Part shown: positions 37,063 to 45,937 of the stretch, piece by piece
Numbering within the stretch: position 1 is the first letter of the stretch
Layout of the letters: each line of letters opens with the position of its first letter
Made by a program: the position numbers and the translations under genes
Notes under the pieces: generated by a model
The model's database searches: none
What the model was told of the DNA's origin: nothing
Seen by the model: the letters and a program-made list of their open reading frames with translations, nothing else
Origin: Agreia bicolorata
GTDB lineage: Bacteria; Actinomycetota; Actinomycetes; Actinomycetales; Microbacteriaceae
Direction: 5' to 3'
Assembly: GCF_000938265.1 (NCBI RefSeq)
Contig: NZ_JYFC01000008.1
Span: 62,001 to 126,000, forward strand
DNA: 64,000 nt

Positions 37063-37551
37063 ATGTTCTGCCCCTATTGCCGCTATCCAGACTCGAGAGT
37101 CGTCGATTCCCGAACGACCGACGACGGCCTCGCCATCAGGCGACGACGCCAGTGCCCCGAGTGCGGTCGGCGCTTCAGCACCACTGAGACCGCAAGCCTC
37201 AACGTGATCAAGCGCAGCGGTGTCGTCGTGCCGTTCAGCCGCGACAAGATCGTGAGCGGAGTGCGAAAGGCATGCCAGGGGCGACCCGTCACCGATTCCG
37301 ACCTGGCGATCCTCGCCCAGCGCGTCGAAGAGACCGTCCGGCTCAGCGGCGCGGCCCAGATCGAGGCCAACGACATCGGTCTCGCCATCCTGCAGCCTCT
37401 TCGCGAGCTCGACGAGGTGGCCTATCTGCGCTTTGCCAGTGTCTATCAGGGCTTCGATTCGCTCGATGACTTCGAAGAGGCGATCATGCTTCTGCGAGTC
37501 GAGCACGCGGCATCCCGATCGAGCGACGACAGCGAAGCAACGGTCGAGTGA
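37063..37551 (+). CDS. nrdR: Transcriptional repressor NrdR
   Basis: Senses dATP/ATP and represses ribonucleotide reductase genes. The 162-residue protein has an N-terminal zinc ribbon (CPYC...CPEC, with [11 protein letters not shown] and [17 protein letters not shown] between and after) and an ATP-cone domain (about 49-139, [24 protein letters not shown]). No nrd gene is in the window. It starts 10 bases after the hisD stop and its own stop overlaps the pyrD GTG, so the three are probably one transcript. Confidence 0.96.
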   Translation: MFCPYCRYPDSRVVDSRTTDDGLAIRRRRQCPECGRRFSTTETASLNVIKRSGVVVPFSRDKIVSGVRKACQGRPVTDSDLAILAQRVEETVRLSGAAQIEANDIGLAILQPLRELDEVAYLRFASVYQGFDSLDDFEEAIMLLRVEHAASRSSDDSEATVE

Positions 37552-38594
37552 GCATGTATGGTCTCCTCTTCTCCCACGTCCTGACCCGTATCGATCCGGA
37601 GCGGGCGCATCACCTTGCGTTCACGGTGATCCGCCTTATACCTCGTCTCGGCCTCGGCGGCCTCGTTCGCCGTTTCACCGCGTCCCGGTCGTCGCACGCG
37701 GTGCGCACGCTGGGGCTCGAATTCGCGACCCCGTTCGGTCTTGCCGCCGGTTTCGACAAGGATGCCCGTGGCATCCACGGGTTGGGCGCGCTCGGGTTCG
37801 GGCATGTGGAGGTGGGCACGATCACGGCTCATCCGCAGCCGGGCAACGACAGGCCGCGCCTCTTCCGCCTCATCGCCGACCGGGCTGTTGTGAATCGCAT
37901 GGGCTTCAACAACGGGGGAGCGGCCGAGGCATCGCTTCGAGTGGCGAAGGCCACCGGGCTTCGGAGTCGGCCGGTGATCGGCGTCAACATTGGAAAGAGC
38001 CGGGTTGTCTCTGTCGATGATGCGATCGGCGACTACATCTCGAGCACCCGCGCCCTTGCGCCGGTGGCCGACTACCTCGTTGTGAACGTCAGCTCCCCGA
38101 ATACTCCGGGTCTGCGTGGCCTGCAGGAGATCGACAAGCTCGAGCCGCTTCTCAGGGCTGTGAAGACCGAGGCCGGTTCGACTCCACTGCTGGTGAAGAT
38201 CGCGCCGGACCTCACCGACGACGCCATCGAGCGGGTGTCCAGACTCGCTGTGGACCTGGGTCTCGACGGCATCATCGCCACGAACACGACGCTGTCCCGC
38301 GAGGGGCTCCGTACTGCCGAGGAGACGGTCATCGCGGCCGGAGCCGGAGGGCTGTCGGGGGCGCCTCTCGCGGCGAGATCGCTCGACGTTCTGCGCATCA
38401 TTCGCTCAGTGGTGCCTGCAGAACTCTGCGTGATCTCTGTCGGCGGCGTGGAGACGGCTCACGACGTGGTGGAACGCCTGCGCTCCGGTGCCACGCTGGT
38501 GCAGGGCTACACGGCGTTCCTCTATCGTGGCCCACTGTGGGCGCGCCAGATCAACCGCGGATTGGACCGACTTCTCTCAGCTGATCCGGTCTAG
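37548..38594 (+). CDS. pyrD: Dihydroorotate dehydrogenase (quinone, class 2)
   Basis: Membrane-associated flavoenzyme of pyrimidine synthesis that passes electrons to quinone. The 348-residue protein has the N-terminal helical extension that marks class 2 ([22 protein letters not shown]...). [51 protein letters not shown] with the catalytic Ser, and ATNTTLSR and TGGCT-type GGLSGAPL follow. GTG start inside the nrdR stop. Its TAG overlaps the stop of the convergent DUF1905 gene. Confidence 0.95.
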   Translation: MSMYGLLFSHVLTRIDPERAHHLAFTVIRLIPRLGLGGLVRRFTASRSSHAVRTLGLEFATPFGLAAGFDKDARGIHGLGALGFGHVEVGTITAHPQPGNDRPRLFRLIADRAVVNRMGFNNGGAAEASLRVAKATGLRSRPVIGVNIGKSRVVSVDDAIGDYISSTRALAPVADYLVVNVSSPNTPGLRGLQEIDKLEPLLRAVKTEAGSTPLLVKIAPDLTDDAIERVSRLAVDLGLDGIIATNTTLSREGLRTAEETVIAAGAGGLSGAPLAARSLDVLRIIRSVVPAELCVISVGGVETAHDVVERLRSGATLVQGYTAFLYRGPLWARQINRGLDRLLSADPV

Positions 38595-39022
38595 CGCAGT
38601 TCGGACAGGGCGGCGTCGACGCGCCGTGCTCGAGTGACGTCGGTCTTGGCGGACTCGATCGACAGTGCGATGCGATTCTGATTTGTGTATGAGAATGCCT
38701 CGAAACGGGCCTTCGCGTCGGGTTCGTCGACGAACGCACGTGCGAGCTCGGCGGGAATGGTGACCGTTCTAGAGCCGGTATCCCGCTCGATCTCGACCTC
38801 GACCTCGTCTCCTCCCGCTACGTTCGCCGCCGTTCGGTTGGCGGCGCTCAGCGAGATCATCAGCCGACCTTTGTAGGTCGCGACGCTGCTGCGGTAGCTG
38901 TGAGACCCGATCGTGACGACGACCGGAATCCGTTTCTCTGCGCCAAGCGCCGACATGATCTCGGCCGGCACCTCGATGCCCGTGTTGTTGCCGTCGAGCA
39001 CGATGGTTGTGGTGAATCTCAT
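38591..39022 (-). CDS. DUF1905 and YdeI-like domain protein
   Basis: A 143-residue protein. The N-terminal half (TTTIVLDGNNTGIEVPAEIMSALGAEKRIPVVVTIG through YKGRLMISLSAANR) is the DUF1905 beta-fold. The C-terminal half (ARAFVDEPDAKARFEAFSYTNQNRIALSIESAKTDVTRARRV) matches the YdeI/OmpD-associated helical module. No enzymatic activity is established for the family. It converges on pyrD with both stop codons in one CTAG tetranucleotide, so each gene ends inside the other. Confidence 0.82.
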   Translation of the reverse strand: MRFTTTIVLDGNNTGIEVPAEIMSALGAEKRIPVVVTIGSHSYRSSVATYKGRLMISLSAANRTAANVAGGDEVEVEIERDTGSRTVTIPAELARAFVDEPDAKARFEAFSYTNQNRIALSIESAKTDVTRARRVDAALSELR

Positions 39023-39061
39023 GGGCGCTGACTTTCGGTGTCGGCTCGAAGCGGTCGAGGA

Positions 39062-39631
39062 TCAGACCGGGTACTTGCCACGCTTCACCTGCGGCTTGGG
39101 CAGACGAAGAGGGCGCAGCTGCAGAGCGCGCATCGCCGCATACCAGCGGACGCCCTTCTCGACCTTGCCGTCGCCGAACTTCGCCTTGAGCTTGCGTGTC
39201 ACGAGCCAGCCCAGCAGCAGGCTGTCGACGATGACCAGAATGACGAACGCATAGAGAGCGAGCATCAGAGCCGTCTGCACGGTGGGGTTCGGGACGAGTG
39301 TTGCCAGGATTACGGCGAACATCACCGGAATCATGACCTCGCCGAGGCTGAACCGGGCGTCGACGTAGTCACGAACGTAGCGGCGCTGCGGGCCCTTGTC
39401 ACGGAGCGGAAGAAACTTCTCCTCGCCGTTCGCCATGCCGATACGTGCCCGATCACGGGACTCCTGCAGTTTCGCCCGCGAAGCCTTGCGAGCCTCTTTG
39501 TTGTCGCCGGCGACGAGCGGCCGTTTGTTGGCCGCCTCGCGTTCCTTGCGAGTCGGAGTCGCGTGGCCTTTGCCGCTGAGGGGCGCGTCGTCGAGCGGTG
39601 CGTCGAGAGCGGGGGCTTTGTCTTTGGCCAC
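39062..39631 (-). CDS. DUF3043 family membrane protein
   Basis: A 189-residue actinobacterial protein of unknown function. It has a highly charged cytoplasmic N-terminus (about 1-90; SGKGHATPTRKEREAANKRP and DRARIGMANGEEKFLPLRDKGPQRRYVRDYVDAR are family hallmarks), two hydrophobic helices (about 96-116 and 121-141) and a basic C-terminal tail. The GTG at 39631 is preferred because AAGGAC lies seven bases upstream; the longer antisense frame to 39982 covers the divergent M20 gene. It shares a compact divergent promoter with the peptidase. Confidence 0.83.
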   Translation of the reverse strand: MAKDKAPALDAPLDDAPLSGKGHATPTRKEREAANKRPLVAGDNKEARKASRAKLQESRDRARIGMANGEEKFLPLRDKGPQRRYVRDYVDARFSLGEVMIPVMFAVILATLVPNPTVQTALMLALYAFVILVIVDSLLLGWLVTRKLKAKFGDGKVEKGVRWYAAMRALQLRPLRLPKPQVKRGKYPV

Positions 39632-39659
39632 GATGTACGTCCTTGCCGAGAAGTGCAGA

Positions 39660-39667
39660 AGTATAAA
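39660..39667. promoter_or_regulatory. Overlapping divergent -10 elements (DUF3043 / M20 peptidase)
   Basis: Only 46 bases separate the two start codons. TATAAA on the plus strand (39662-39667) and TATACT on the minus strand (39665-39660) share four bases, so one AT-rich core would serve both directions. Plus-strand transcripts would begin about four bases before the peptidase ATG; TTCTCA (39688-39683) is a possible minus-strand -35. Confidence 0.5.
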
Positions 39668-39677
39668 GTTTACCTCT

Positions 39678-41108
39678 ATGACTGAGAACACGGGCGCGAT
39701 ACCTTCCACCGAGAGCGAGCTGCAGGGGACGGTTCGCCGCATCGTCGAACAGAACATGCCGGGGTCCGTCTCGACTCTCACCGATCTCGTGCGCATCCCC
39801 TCGGTGTCGTGGGACGCGTTCGATCGTGCTTTTGTGGCGCAGAGTGCCGACGCTGTCGCATCGTTGCTCGAGCAGACCGGCGCCTTCGACTCGGTGATCG
39901 TCTCGCAGGCCGAGACTCCCGAGGGCTCCCTCGGCCAGCCCGCGGTGCTGGCATCACGCGCCGCGAAGAACGGCCGCCCCACCGTGCTGCTCTACGCGCA
40001 CCACGACGTTCAGCCTCCCGGTGATGATGCCGACTGGGAGTCCGCCCCGTATGAGCCCACCATTCGCGGCGACCGTCTCTATGGCCGTGGGGCATCCGAC
40101 GACAAAGCGGGCGTCGTCTCGCACATCGCCTCCGTGCGCGCCCTGGTCGAGGCGACGTCGAACGAGTTCGATCTGGGACTGGTCGTGTTCATCGAGGGCG
40201 AAGAGGAATTCGGTTCGCGTTCTTTCTCCGCCTTCCTCGACAAGCATCGCGACCAGCTCGAGGCCGACGTCATCGTCGTCGCGGATTCCGACAACTGGAA
40301 CGTCGACACACCGGCCCTCACCATCAGTCTTCGCGGCAACGTCACCTTCAAGCTCACCGTGCGCACGCTCGAGCACGCCTCGCATTCGGGCATGTTCGGC
40401 GGCGCGGCCCCGGATGCGATGCTGGCGGCCGTTCGGCTCCTCGCCTCACTGCATGGTGACGACGGATCCGTGGCGGTTGAAGGACTCGTCGGCTCCGATG
40501 GGGCGACGCCGGACTATCCCGAGAGCCAGCTGGCGAACGAAGCGGGATTCGTCGGGGGAGTGACGAGCATCGGTCGCGGTTCGATCCTGTCGCGTCTCTG
40601 GTTTCAGCCGGCCATCACGGTAACGGGAATCGATGCACCCAGCGTGGCCAATGCATCCAACACTCTTCTGCCCCAGGTGGCCGTCCGGATCAGCTCGCGC
40701 ATCGCACCCGGCCAGAAGGCGAGCGACGCTTTCGAGGCGATCGAGAGCCACCTTCGGCAACACGCGCCTTTCGGAGCGACGATCGAGATCAGCGACGTCG
40801 ACCTCGGCGACGCCTTCCTCGTCGACACGACGGGCTGGGCCGTGCGCGAGGCCAAGACGGCCATGAAGGACGGATGGGGCGTCGACCCGGTCGACACGGG
40901 AATCGGTGGGTCCATTCCGTTCATCTCGGATCTCGCTCGTGTCTTCCCGTCCGCGCAAATTCTCGTGACCGGCGTAGAGGACCCCGATACCCGCGCCCAC
41001 AGCCCTAACGAATCGCAGCACCTGGGTGTTCTCAAGCGTGCGATTCTGAGCGAGGCATTCCTTCTCGCCCGACTCAACGGCAGAACTCTCGCGGAGCTGT
41101 CGGAATGA
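39678..41108 (+). CDS. M20 family metallodipeptidase
   Basis: A 476-residue zinc exopeptidase of the M20/M25/M40 group. Metal-site blocks are VLLYAHHDVQPPGD (first His and Asp), GRGASDDKAGVVSHI with the bridging Asp, and VFIEGEEEFGSRSF with the catalytic and metal-binding Glu pair. A dimerisation lid domain then begins near SLRGNVTFKLTVRTLEHASHSG. The late His occurs in DPDTRAHSPNESQHLG. A dipeptidase acting on short peptides is most likely; the substrate is not known. There is no strong ribosome-binding site, in keeping with a near-leaderless message. Confidence 0.9.
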   Translation: MTENTGAIPSTESELQGTVRRIVEQNMPGSVSTLTDLVRIPSVSWDAFDRAFVAQSADAVASLLEQTGAFDSVIVSQAETPEGSLGQPAVLASRAAKNGRPTVLLYAHHDVQPPGDDADWESAPYEPTIRGDRLYGRGASDDKAGVVSHIASVRALVEATSNEFDLGLVVFIEGEEEFGSRSFSAFLDKHRDQLEADVIVVADSDNWNVDTPALTISLRGNVTFKLTVRTLEHASHSGMFGGAAPDAMLAAVRLLASLHGDDGSVAVEGLVGSDGATPDYPESQLANEAGFVGGVTSIGRGSILSRLWFQPAITVTGIDAPSVANASNTLLPQVAVRISSRIAPGQKASDAFEAIESHLRQHAPFGATIEISDVDLGDAFLVDTTGWAVREAKTAMKDGWGVDPVDTGIGGSIPFISDLARVFPSAQILVTGVEDPDTRAHSPNESQHLGVLKRAILSEAFLLARLNGRTLAELSE

Positions 41109-41152
41109 AATCCGCCCACGCACGGTTTGCGTGTTTAGACTGACGAGTAGCT

Positions 41153-41190
41153 ACGTGCATGTGCGAACGATCGCACATCACGGTGCACGT
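41153..41190 (+). repeat. Nested inverted repeat upstream of erpA
   Basis: ACGTGCA (41153-41159) pairs with TGCACGT (41184-41190), and directly inside it TGTGCGA (41160-41166) pairs with TCGCACA (41171-41177) around a 4-base loop. The 3' side carries a 6-base bulge. It ends 27 bases before the erpA ATG, so it could be a 5' leader structure, an operator, or the terminator of the M20 gene (no T-tract follows). Confidence 0.5.
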
Positions 41191-41216
41191 GCTTTCCCGA
41201 CTTACTAGGAGCAGCC

Positions 41217-41579
41217 ATGAGCGACACCGTATTGACCCAGACCGAGGCTCCCAGCCACCGCGTGGGCGTCACCGACGCCGCAGCCGAGAAGGTGCGCAGC
41301 CTGCTCATCCAGGAGGGCCGTGAAGATCTCCGCCTGCGCGTTGCCGTGCAGCCGGGTGGATGCTCGGGTCTGATCTATCAGCTGTACTTCGACGAGCGTC
41401 AGCTCGATGGCGACGCTGTCGTCGACTACAACGGCGTCGAGGTCATCGTCGATGAGATGAGCGTGCCCTACCTCGACGGCGCCACCATCGACTTCGAAGA
41501 CACCATCCAGAAGCAGGGGTTCACGATCGACAACCCCAACGCCGGCGGAAGCTGCGCCTGCGGCGATTCGTTCCACTGA
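41217..41579 (+). CDS. erpA: A-type iron-sulfur cluster insertion protein
   Basis: Carrier that delivers Fe-S clusters to apo-proteins. The 120-residue protein has the three invariant cysteines of A-type carriers: Cys49 in QPGGCSGL, and Cys113 and Cys115 in GGSCACGDSF. It also has the conserved YQLYFDE and FTIDNPNA stretches. AGGAG lies before the ATG. The gene stands beside the cytochrome oxidase operon, as its homologue Rv2204c does in mycobacteria. It may mature the Rieske protein encoded at 47739-48815, but this is inference. Confidence 0.93.
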   Translation: MSDTVLTQTEAPSHRVGVTDAAAEKVRSLLIQEGREDLRLRVAVQPGGCSGLIYQLYFDERQLDGDAVVDYNGVEVIVDEMSVPYLDGATIDFEDTIQKQGFTIDNPNAGGSCACGDSFH

Positions 41580-41616
41580 TTCTTCGGGCCCGACCAGGCC
41601 CGGAATTCCGCTGTTC

Positions 41617-41653
41617 CACAAGGGAGTCGCTGTCAAGCGGCTCCCTTTGTGGA
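41617..41653 (+). terminator. Probable terminator after erpA
   Basis: CCACAAGGGAGTCGC (41617-41631) and GCGGCTCCCTTTGTGG (41638-41653) form a long stem with one bulged base and one mismatch or wobble around a 6-base loop. There is no run of T after it, but the position between erpA and ctaC suits transcription termination. Confidence 0.65.
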
Positions 41654-41742
41654 TTCAGGCGGGCGTGTTATGTCGAGTAGGCTAGACCTCGGTTCTCTAC
41701 ACTTGTCGGTAGTTCCTCCGACAGTCTTCCGAAAGGTCACTG

Positions 41743-42609
41743 GTGCGCTCTCGACGTCTCCGCCTGGCTGCAATTCCCATTGCCGCCACCCTTGCACTTC
41801 TTCTCGCGGGCTGCACTCAGCAGCAGCTCCAGGGATGGCTGCCCACCGAACCTGGAACGACGAACAACGTCGACCGCGTGATCGGGCTTTGGGTCACGTC
41901 GTGGATCGTGCTCCTCATCGTCGGAATCATCACCTGGGGCCTCACGCTCTGGGCTGTGATCGTCTACCGTCGTCGCCGCGGCCAGACCGGGCTCCCCGCT
42001 CAGCTGCGCTACAACATGCCGATCGAGATCTTCTACACCGTGGTCCCGCTGATCCTGGTGCTGGGCTTCTTCGCCTTCACCGCCCGTGACCAGTCGGCCA
42101 TCGAAGCGAAGTACGACGACCCCGACGTGACGATCGCCGTCTACGGCAAGCAGTGGGCATGGGACTTCAACTACGTCGACGAAGACGTGTACTCCGCCGG
42201 CATCCAGGGCCAGCCCAATCCCGACGACGCCAAGGGCAGCCTTGTCGAGTCCGAGATCCCCACCCTCTACCTGCCCGTAGGCAAGAAGGTCGAGATCCAG
42301 CTCGAGGCTCGCGACGTCATCCACTCTTTCTGGGTCATCGACTTCCTCTACAAGAAAGACATGATTCCCGGCAAGACGAACTACATGTACGTCACACCAG
42401 AGCGCGAGGGAACGTACAGCGGAAAGTGTGCCGAGCTGTGCGGTGAATATCACTCGCTCATGCTCTTCAACGTCAAGGTCGTTTCGCAGGATGAATACGA
42501 CGCGTATATCAAGTCTCTGAAGGACGCCGGATTCAACGGCCAGCTCGGGCACGAATACGACAGAAATCAGAACCTCCCCGGCACGACGTCGCCCCGGGTA
42601 GCGGAGTAG
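41743..42609 (+). CDS. ctaC: Cytochrome c oxidase subunit II
   Basis: Carries the CuA centre that takes electrons from cytochrome cc in the aa3 oxidase. The 288-residue protein has a lipoprotein signal with lipobox LLAGC (Cys24) and two transmembrane helices (about 48-72 and 92-112). A periplasmic cupredoxin domain follows with AWDFNY and the copper ligands C229, C233, H237 and M240 (CAELCGEYHSLM). GAAAGG precedes the GTG start. A TGTCGG/CCGACA inverted repeat lies at 41704-41722 in its leader. ctaD and ctaF follow in the same direction. Confidence 0.95.
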   Translation: MRSRRLRLAAIPIAATLALLLAGCTQQQLQGWLPTEPGTTNNVDRVIGLWVTSWIVLLIVGIITWGLTLWAVIVYRRRRGQTGLPAQLRYNMPIEIFYTVVPLILVLGFFAFTARDQSAIEAKYDDPDVTIAVYGKQWAWDFNYVDEDVYSAGIQGQPNPDDAKGSLVESEIPTLYLPVGKKVEIQLEARDVIHSFWVIDFLYKKDMIPGKTNYMYVTPEREGTYSGKCAELCGEYHSLMLFNVKVVSQDEYDAYIKSLKDAGFNGQLGHEYDRNQNLPGTTSPRVAE

Positions 42610-42621
42610 GGGAACGCGCAC

Positions 42622-44358
42622 ATGACGACTACAGCCGTAGCACCGACCATGGGTCAGGCACTCAAAGACGGACAATCCCGCAGCGCCGAGCGCAAGGGCA
42701 ATGTTCTGGTCAAGTGGATCACCTCCACTGACCACAAGACCATCGGATACATGTATCTGATCTCGTCGTTCATCTACTTCTGCCTCGGCGGCGTGATGGC
42801 GCTGGTCATCAGGGCGCAGCTCTTCGAGCCCGGGCTTGAGATCCTGCAGACAAAAGATCAGTACAACCAGCTCTTCACGATGCACGGCACGATCATGCTG
42901 CTGATGTTCGCCACCCCGCTCTTCGCGGGCTTTGCGAACGTCCTTATGCCGCTGCAGATCGGCGCTCCCGACGTCGCCTTCCCGAGACTCAATGCGTTCG
43001 CCTACTGGCTCTACAGCTTCGGCAGTCTCATCGCCGTCGCGGGATTCCTGACCCCTCAGGGCGCGGCATCCTTCGGATGGTTCGCCTATGCTCCGCTCTC
43101 GAGCGAAACCTTCACCCCGGGAGACGGTGGCAACCTCTGGGTGATCGGTCTCGGAATCTCCGGCTTTGGAACCATCCTCGGCGCGGTGAACTTCATCACC
43201 ACCATCATCACCATGCGCGCACCGGGCATGACCATGTTCCGTATGCCGATCTTCACCTGGAACATCCTGGTGACCTCGATCCTCGTCCTGATGGCGTTCC
43301 CCGTTCTGGCGGCCGCCCTCTTCGCCCTTGGGGCAGATCGAATTCTCGGTGCCCACGTGTACGACGCGGCCAATGGGGGAGTGCTCCTCTGGCAGCACCT
43401 CTTCTGGTTCTTCGGTCACCCCGAGGTCTACATCATCGCTCTGCCGTTCTTCGGAATCATCTCTGAAGTGCTGCCCGTGTTCAGCCGCAAGCCGATCTTC
43501 GGCTACAAGACCCTGATCTATGCAACGATCTCGATCGCTGCGCTCTCGGTTACCGTGTGGGCTCACCACATGTACGTCACCGGCTCGGTGCTGCTGCCAT
43601 TCTTCGCCCTGATGACCATGCTCATCGCGGTGCCGACGGGCGTGAAGATCTTCAACTGGATCGGCACGATGTGGCGCGGCTCCGTGACCTTCGAGACTCC
43701 GATGCTCTGGGCGATCGGCTTCCTGATCACGTTCACGTTCGGCGGGCTCACGGGCGTCATCCTGGCGTCGCCCCCGCTCGACTTCCACGTCTCCGACTCC
43801 TACTTCGTCGTGGCGCATTTCCACTATGTGGTCTTCGGCACCGTCGTCTTCGCGATGTTCAGTGGGTTCTACTTCTGGTGGCCCAAGTGGACAGGCAAGA
43901 TGCTCAACGAGACTCTGGGCAAGTGGCACTTCTGGATGCTGTTCATCGGGTTCCACACCACCTTCCTCATCCAGCACTGGCTCGGCGTCATCGGCATGCC
44001 CCGTCGGTACGCCACGTACTCGCCGCAGGACGGATTCACGTCGATGAACCAGGTGTCCACGGTCGGAGCGTTCCTGCTGGCCGCATCCCTGGTGCCGTTC
44101 TTCCTGAACGTATACATCACGGCTCGACGTGCGCCGAAGGTCACAGTGAACGACCCGTGGGGCTACTCGAGGTCACTCGAGTGGGCCACGTCGTGCCCGC
44201 CCCCGAGGCACAACTTCACGTCGATTCCGCGCATCCGCAGCGAGTCTCCGGCTTTCGACCTCAACCACCCCGAGGCCGGCATCCCTTTCGGCGTGGGGCC
44301 GGCGAAAGACGCGCCTGACGCTGCCACGTACGACACAGCATCCGAGAAAGTGAAGTAG
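42622..44358 (+). CDS. ctaD: Cytochrome c oxidase subunit I
   Basis: Catalytic haem-copper subunit of the aa3 oxidase, pumping protons across the membrane. The 578-residue protein has twelve hydrophobic helices. The haem a ligand is in [10 protein letters not shown]. The CuB and crosslink region [15 protein letters not shown] carries the His-Tyr motif, [13 protein letters not shown] lies in between, and [12 protein letters not shown] carries the last His ligands. [15 protein letters not shown] marks the N-terminus. It begins 12 bases after ctaC. Confidence 0.97.
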   Translation: MTTTAVAPTMGQALKDGQSRSAERKGNVLVKWITSTDHKTIGYMYLISSFIYFCLGGVMALVIRAQLFEPGLEILQTKDQYNQLFTMHGTIMLLMFATPLFAGFANVLMPLQIGAPDVAFPRLNAFAYWLYSFGSLIAVAGFLTPQGAASFGWFAYAPLSSETFTPGDGGNLWVIGLGISGFGTILGAVNFITTIITMRAPGMTMFRMPIFTWNILVTSILVLMAFPVLAAALFALGADRILGAHVYDAANGGVLLWQHLFWFFGHPEVYIIALPFFGIISEVLPVFSRKPIFGYKTLIYATISIAALSVTVWAHHMYVTGSVLLPFFALMTMLIAVPTGVKIFNWIGTMWRGSVTFETPMLWAIGFLITFTFGGLTGVILASPPLDFHVSDSYFVVAHFHYVVFGTVVFAMFSGFYFWWPKWTGKMLNETLGKWHFWMLFIGFHTTFLIQHWLGVIGMPRRYATYSPQDGFTSMNQVSTVGAFLLAASLVPFFLNVYITARRAPKVTVNDPWGYSRSLEWATSCPPPRHNFTSIPRIRSESPAFDLNHPEAGIPFGVGPAKDAPDAATYDTASEKVK

Positions 44359-44361
44359 GCC

Positions 44362-44778
44362 ATGAGAGCGAATAAGAATCTCTTCTGGATCCTCGCGGTC
44401 TTCTGCCTCCTGCTCGCAGGGGTATACATCTTCTGGCACGTCCTCGACCAGGGAACGGTCGAATGGGTGGGCGCCCTCGGCATCGGCCTCGCCGGCGTTC
44501 TTTCTGCCTTCCTTGCCTTCTACCTGGGTCGCGTCTTCAGTGCCCAGGGTGGCGATCTGCCCGAAGATCGGCTTGACTCCGACATCGACGACGGCGACCC
44601 CGAGATGGGCTTCTACAGCCCATGGAGCTGGTGGCCCGTCATCCTTGCCGGGTCGGCCTCGCTGATGCTGCTGGGGTTCGCCGTCGGAACCTGGATCACC
44701 TTCATCGGCGTCGCACTAGTTCTGGTCGCGATCGTCGGCTGGACCTACGAGTACTACCGCGGGTACTTCGCCCGGTAG
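44362..44778 (+). CDS. ctaF: Cytochrome c oxidase subunit IV (actinobacterial CtaF)
   Basis: Small accessory subunit found in actinobacterial bc1-aa3 supercomplexes. The 138-residue protein has four hydrophobic helices (about 7-25, 35-53, 88-106 and 109-128), an acidic loop LPEDRLDSDIDDGDPEMGFYSPWSWWP-type segment between the second and third, and a basic C-terminus YEYYRGYFAR. It starts three bases after the ctaD stop. It probably stabilises the oxidase rather than carrying a redox centre. Confidence 0.92.
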   Translation: MRANKNLFWILAVFCLLLAGVYIFWHVLDQGTVEWVGALGIGLAGVLSAFLAFYLGRVFSAQGGDLPEDRLDSDIDDGDPEMGFYSPWSWWPVILAGSASLMLLGFAVGTWITFIGVALVLVAIVGWTYEYYRGYFAR

Positions 44779-44795
44779 ATTCGACTCCTGCACCA

Positions 44796-44825
44796 GGGCC
44801 CGTCTCGTTCGCTCGAGGCGGGCCC
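44796..44825. terminator. Bidirectional terminator between ctaF and trpS
   Basis: GGGCCCGTCTCG (44796-44807), 6-base loop, CGAGGCGGGCCC (44814-44825): a 12-bp stem with one G-U pair, between convergent genes. No T-tract longer than two follows, so efficiency is uncertain. Confidence 0.7.
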
Positions 44826-44853
44826 TTCGTGGTTGCAGGCTTCATCCGGCCGC

Positions 44854-45894
44854 TCAGTAGATTGTTCCCATCACCTCACGCACCTCCGCGAGCGTGACCT
44901 CGGCCGCCATGTTCGCAAGCCGATTGCCGTGATCGAGGATCGCGCGTGGCAGTTCGGCGTCTGCTGCGAACGTCTGCCGCCTCTTCCTCAGGGGCGCCAG
45001 GTAGTCGTTCACTGCTGTCGCTGTCGCGTCTTTCAGAGCGCTGCTGCCCCGGTCGCCGATCTCCTCGGCGAGCTCGACCTGGTCGATGCCCAGGCACAAA
45101 GACGCTGTCGTGAGCAGTGCTGAGACGCCGGGTCGATGCTCGGGGTCGAAACTGATCCGCCGGTCTTGATCTGTCTTTGTCCGGCGAATCGCGTCGACCG
45201 TCTCATCCGCTGTCATCGACAATGAGATCGCGTTGCCGTAGCTCTTCGACATCTTCCGGCCGTCGAGCCCAGGAACCTCGGGCGCCGAGGTGATGAGGGC
45301 ATCCGGCACGGGGAACACTTTGCCGTAGCGCTCGTTGAACCTGCGGGCGATCGAGCGGGTCATCTCCACGTGCGGAAGGTTGTCTTTGCCGACAGGCACA
45401 AGGTTGCCCTTGCAGAACAGGATGTCTGCAGCCTGGTGCACCGGATACGTCAGGAGCAGACCGCTCAAGGCACGCCCGGACGCGGCGAGCTCGGCCTTCA
45501 CCGTTGGATTGCGATGCAGTTCAGCTTCCGTGACCAGACTGAGAAATGGCAACACGAGCTGGTTCAGCGCGGGTACGGATGAGTGCGTGAAGATCGTGGT
45601 GCGCTCGGGGTCTATGCCCGCGGCGAGATAGTCGAGCACGGCACTGTACACGTTTTCGCGAACATGGGCCGTCGTTTCTCGATCGGTGATCACCTGGTAG
45701 TCGGCGAGCACAAGAAACATCTCGACGCCGGCTTGTTGCAGCCGCACCCGTTCCCTGATGGTGCCGAAGTAGTGCCCCAGGTGCAGCGGTCCGGTGGGCC
45801 GCTCGCCGGTCAGCACGCGAAAGCGCTCCGGATGCTTGGCCACGGCGGCCGAGATCTCCATCGAGCGTTCTGCGGTTGCGCTAAAGGAATCCAT
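44854..45894 (-). CDS. trpS: Tryptophanyl-tRNA synthetase, attenuator-controlled
   Basis: Charges tRNA-Trp. The 346-residue class I synthetase has the HIGH-type motif PLHLGHYFG (36-44) and K214MSKS218. Position 67, in DYQVIT, aligns with His43 of the Bacillus stearothermophilus enzyme (DQHAIT) and is Gln. It resembles the second bacterial TrpRS type, which includes Streptomyces auxiliary, indolmycin-resistant TrpRS1, more than the common type. The ATG at 45894 follows GGGAG by seven bases. Upstream lie a Trp-rich leader peptide and alternative hairpins (45938-46021), so expression should respond to tRNA-Trp charging. Whether another trpS exists elsewhere is unknown. Confidence 0.95.
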   Translation of the reverse strand: MDSFSATAERSMEISAAVAKHPERFRVLTGERPTGPLHLGHYFGTIRERVRLQQAGVEMFLVLADYQVITDRETTAHVRENVYSAVLDYLAAGIDPERTTIFTHSSVPALNQLVLPFLSLVTEAELHRNPTVKAELAASGRALSGLLLTYPVHQAADILFCKGNLVPVGKDNLPHVEMTRSIARRFNERYGKVFPVPDALITSAPEVPGLDGRKMSKSYGNAISLSMTADETVDAIRRTKTDQDRRISFDPEHRPGVSALLTTASLCLGIDQVELAEEIGDRGSSALKDATATAVNDYLAPLRKRRQTFAADAELPRAILDHGNRLANMAAEVTLAEVREVMGTIY

Positions 45895-45900
45895 GTGTAT

Positions 45901-45917
45901 CTCCCGATTTGTGGGAG
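45901..45917 (-). promoter_or_regulatory. trpS: Small hairpin covering the trpS ribosome-binding site
   Basis: On the minus strand CTCCC (45917-45913) can pair with GGGAG (45905-45901), the Shine-Dalgarno of trpS, across a 7-base loop. The stem is only five pairs, so this is at most a modest translational control added to the attenuator. Confidence 0.35.
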
Positions 45918-45937
45918 CCGCACGGAGTACTCGGGTC

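Noticed and set aside
41737-43977. Long open frame (about 746 codons) antisense to ctaC and ctaD
   Set aside because: It arises from codon bias in G+C-rich genes. The composition is Glu/His/Arg/Val-rich without domain motifs, and the plus-strand genes are unmistakable.
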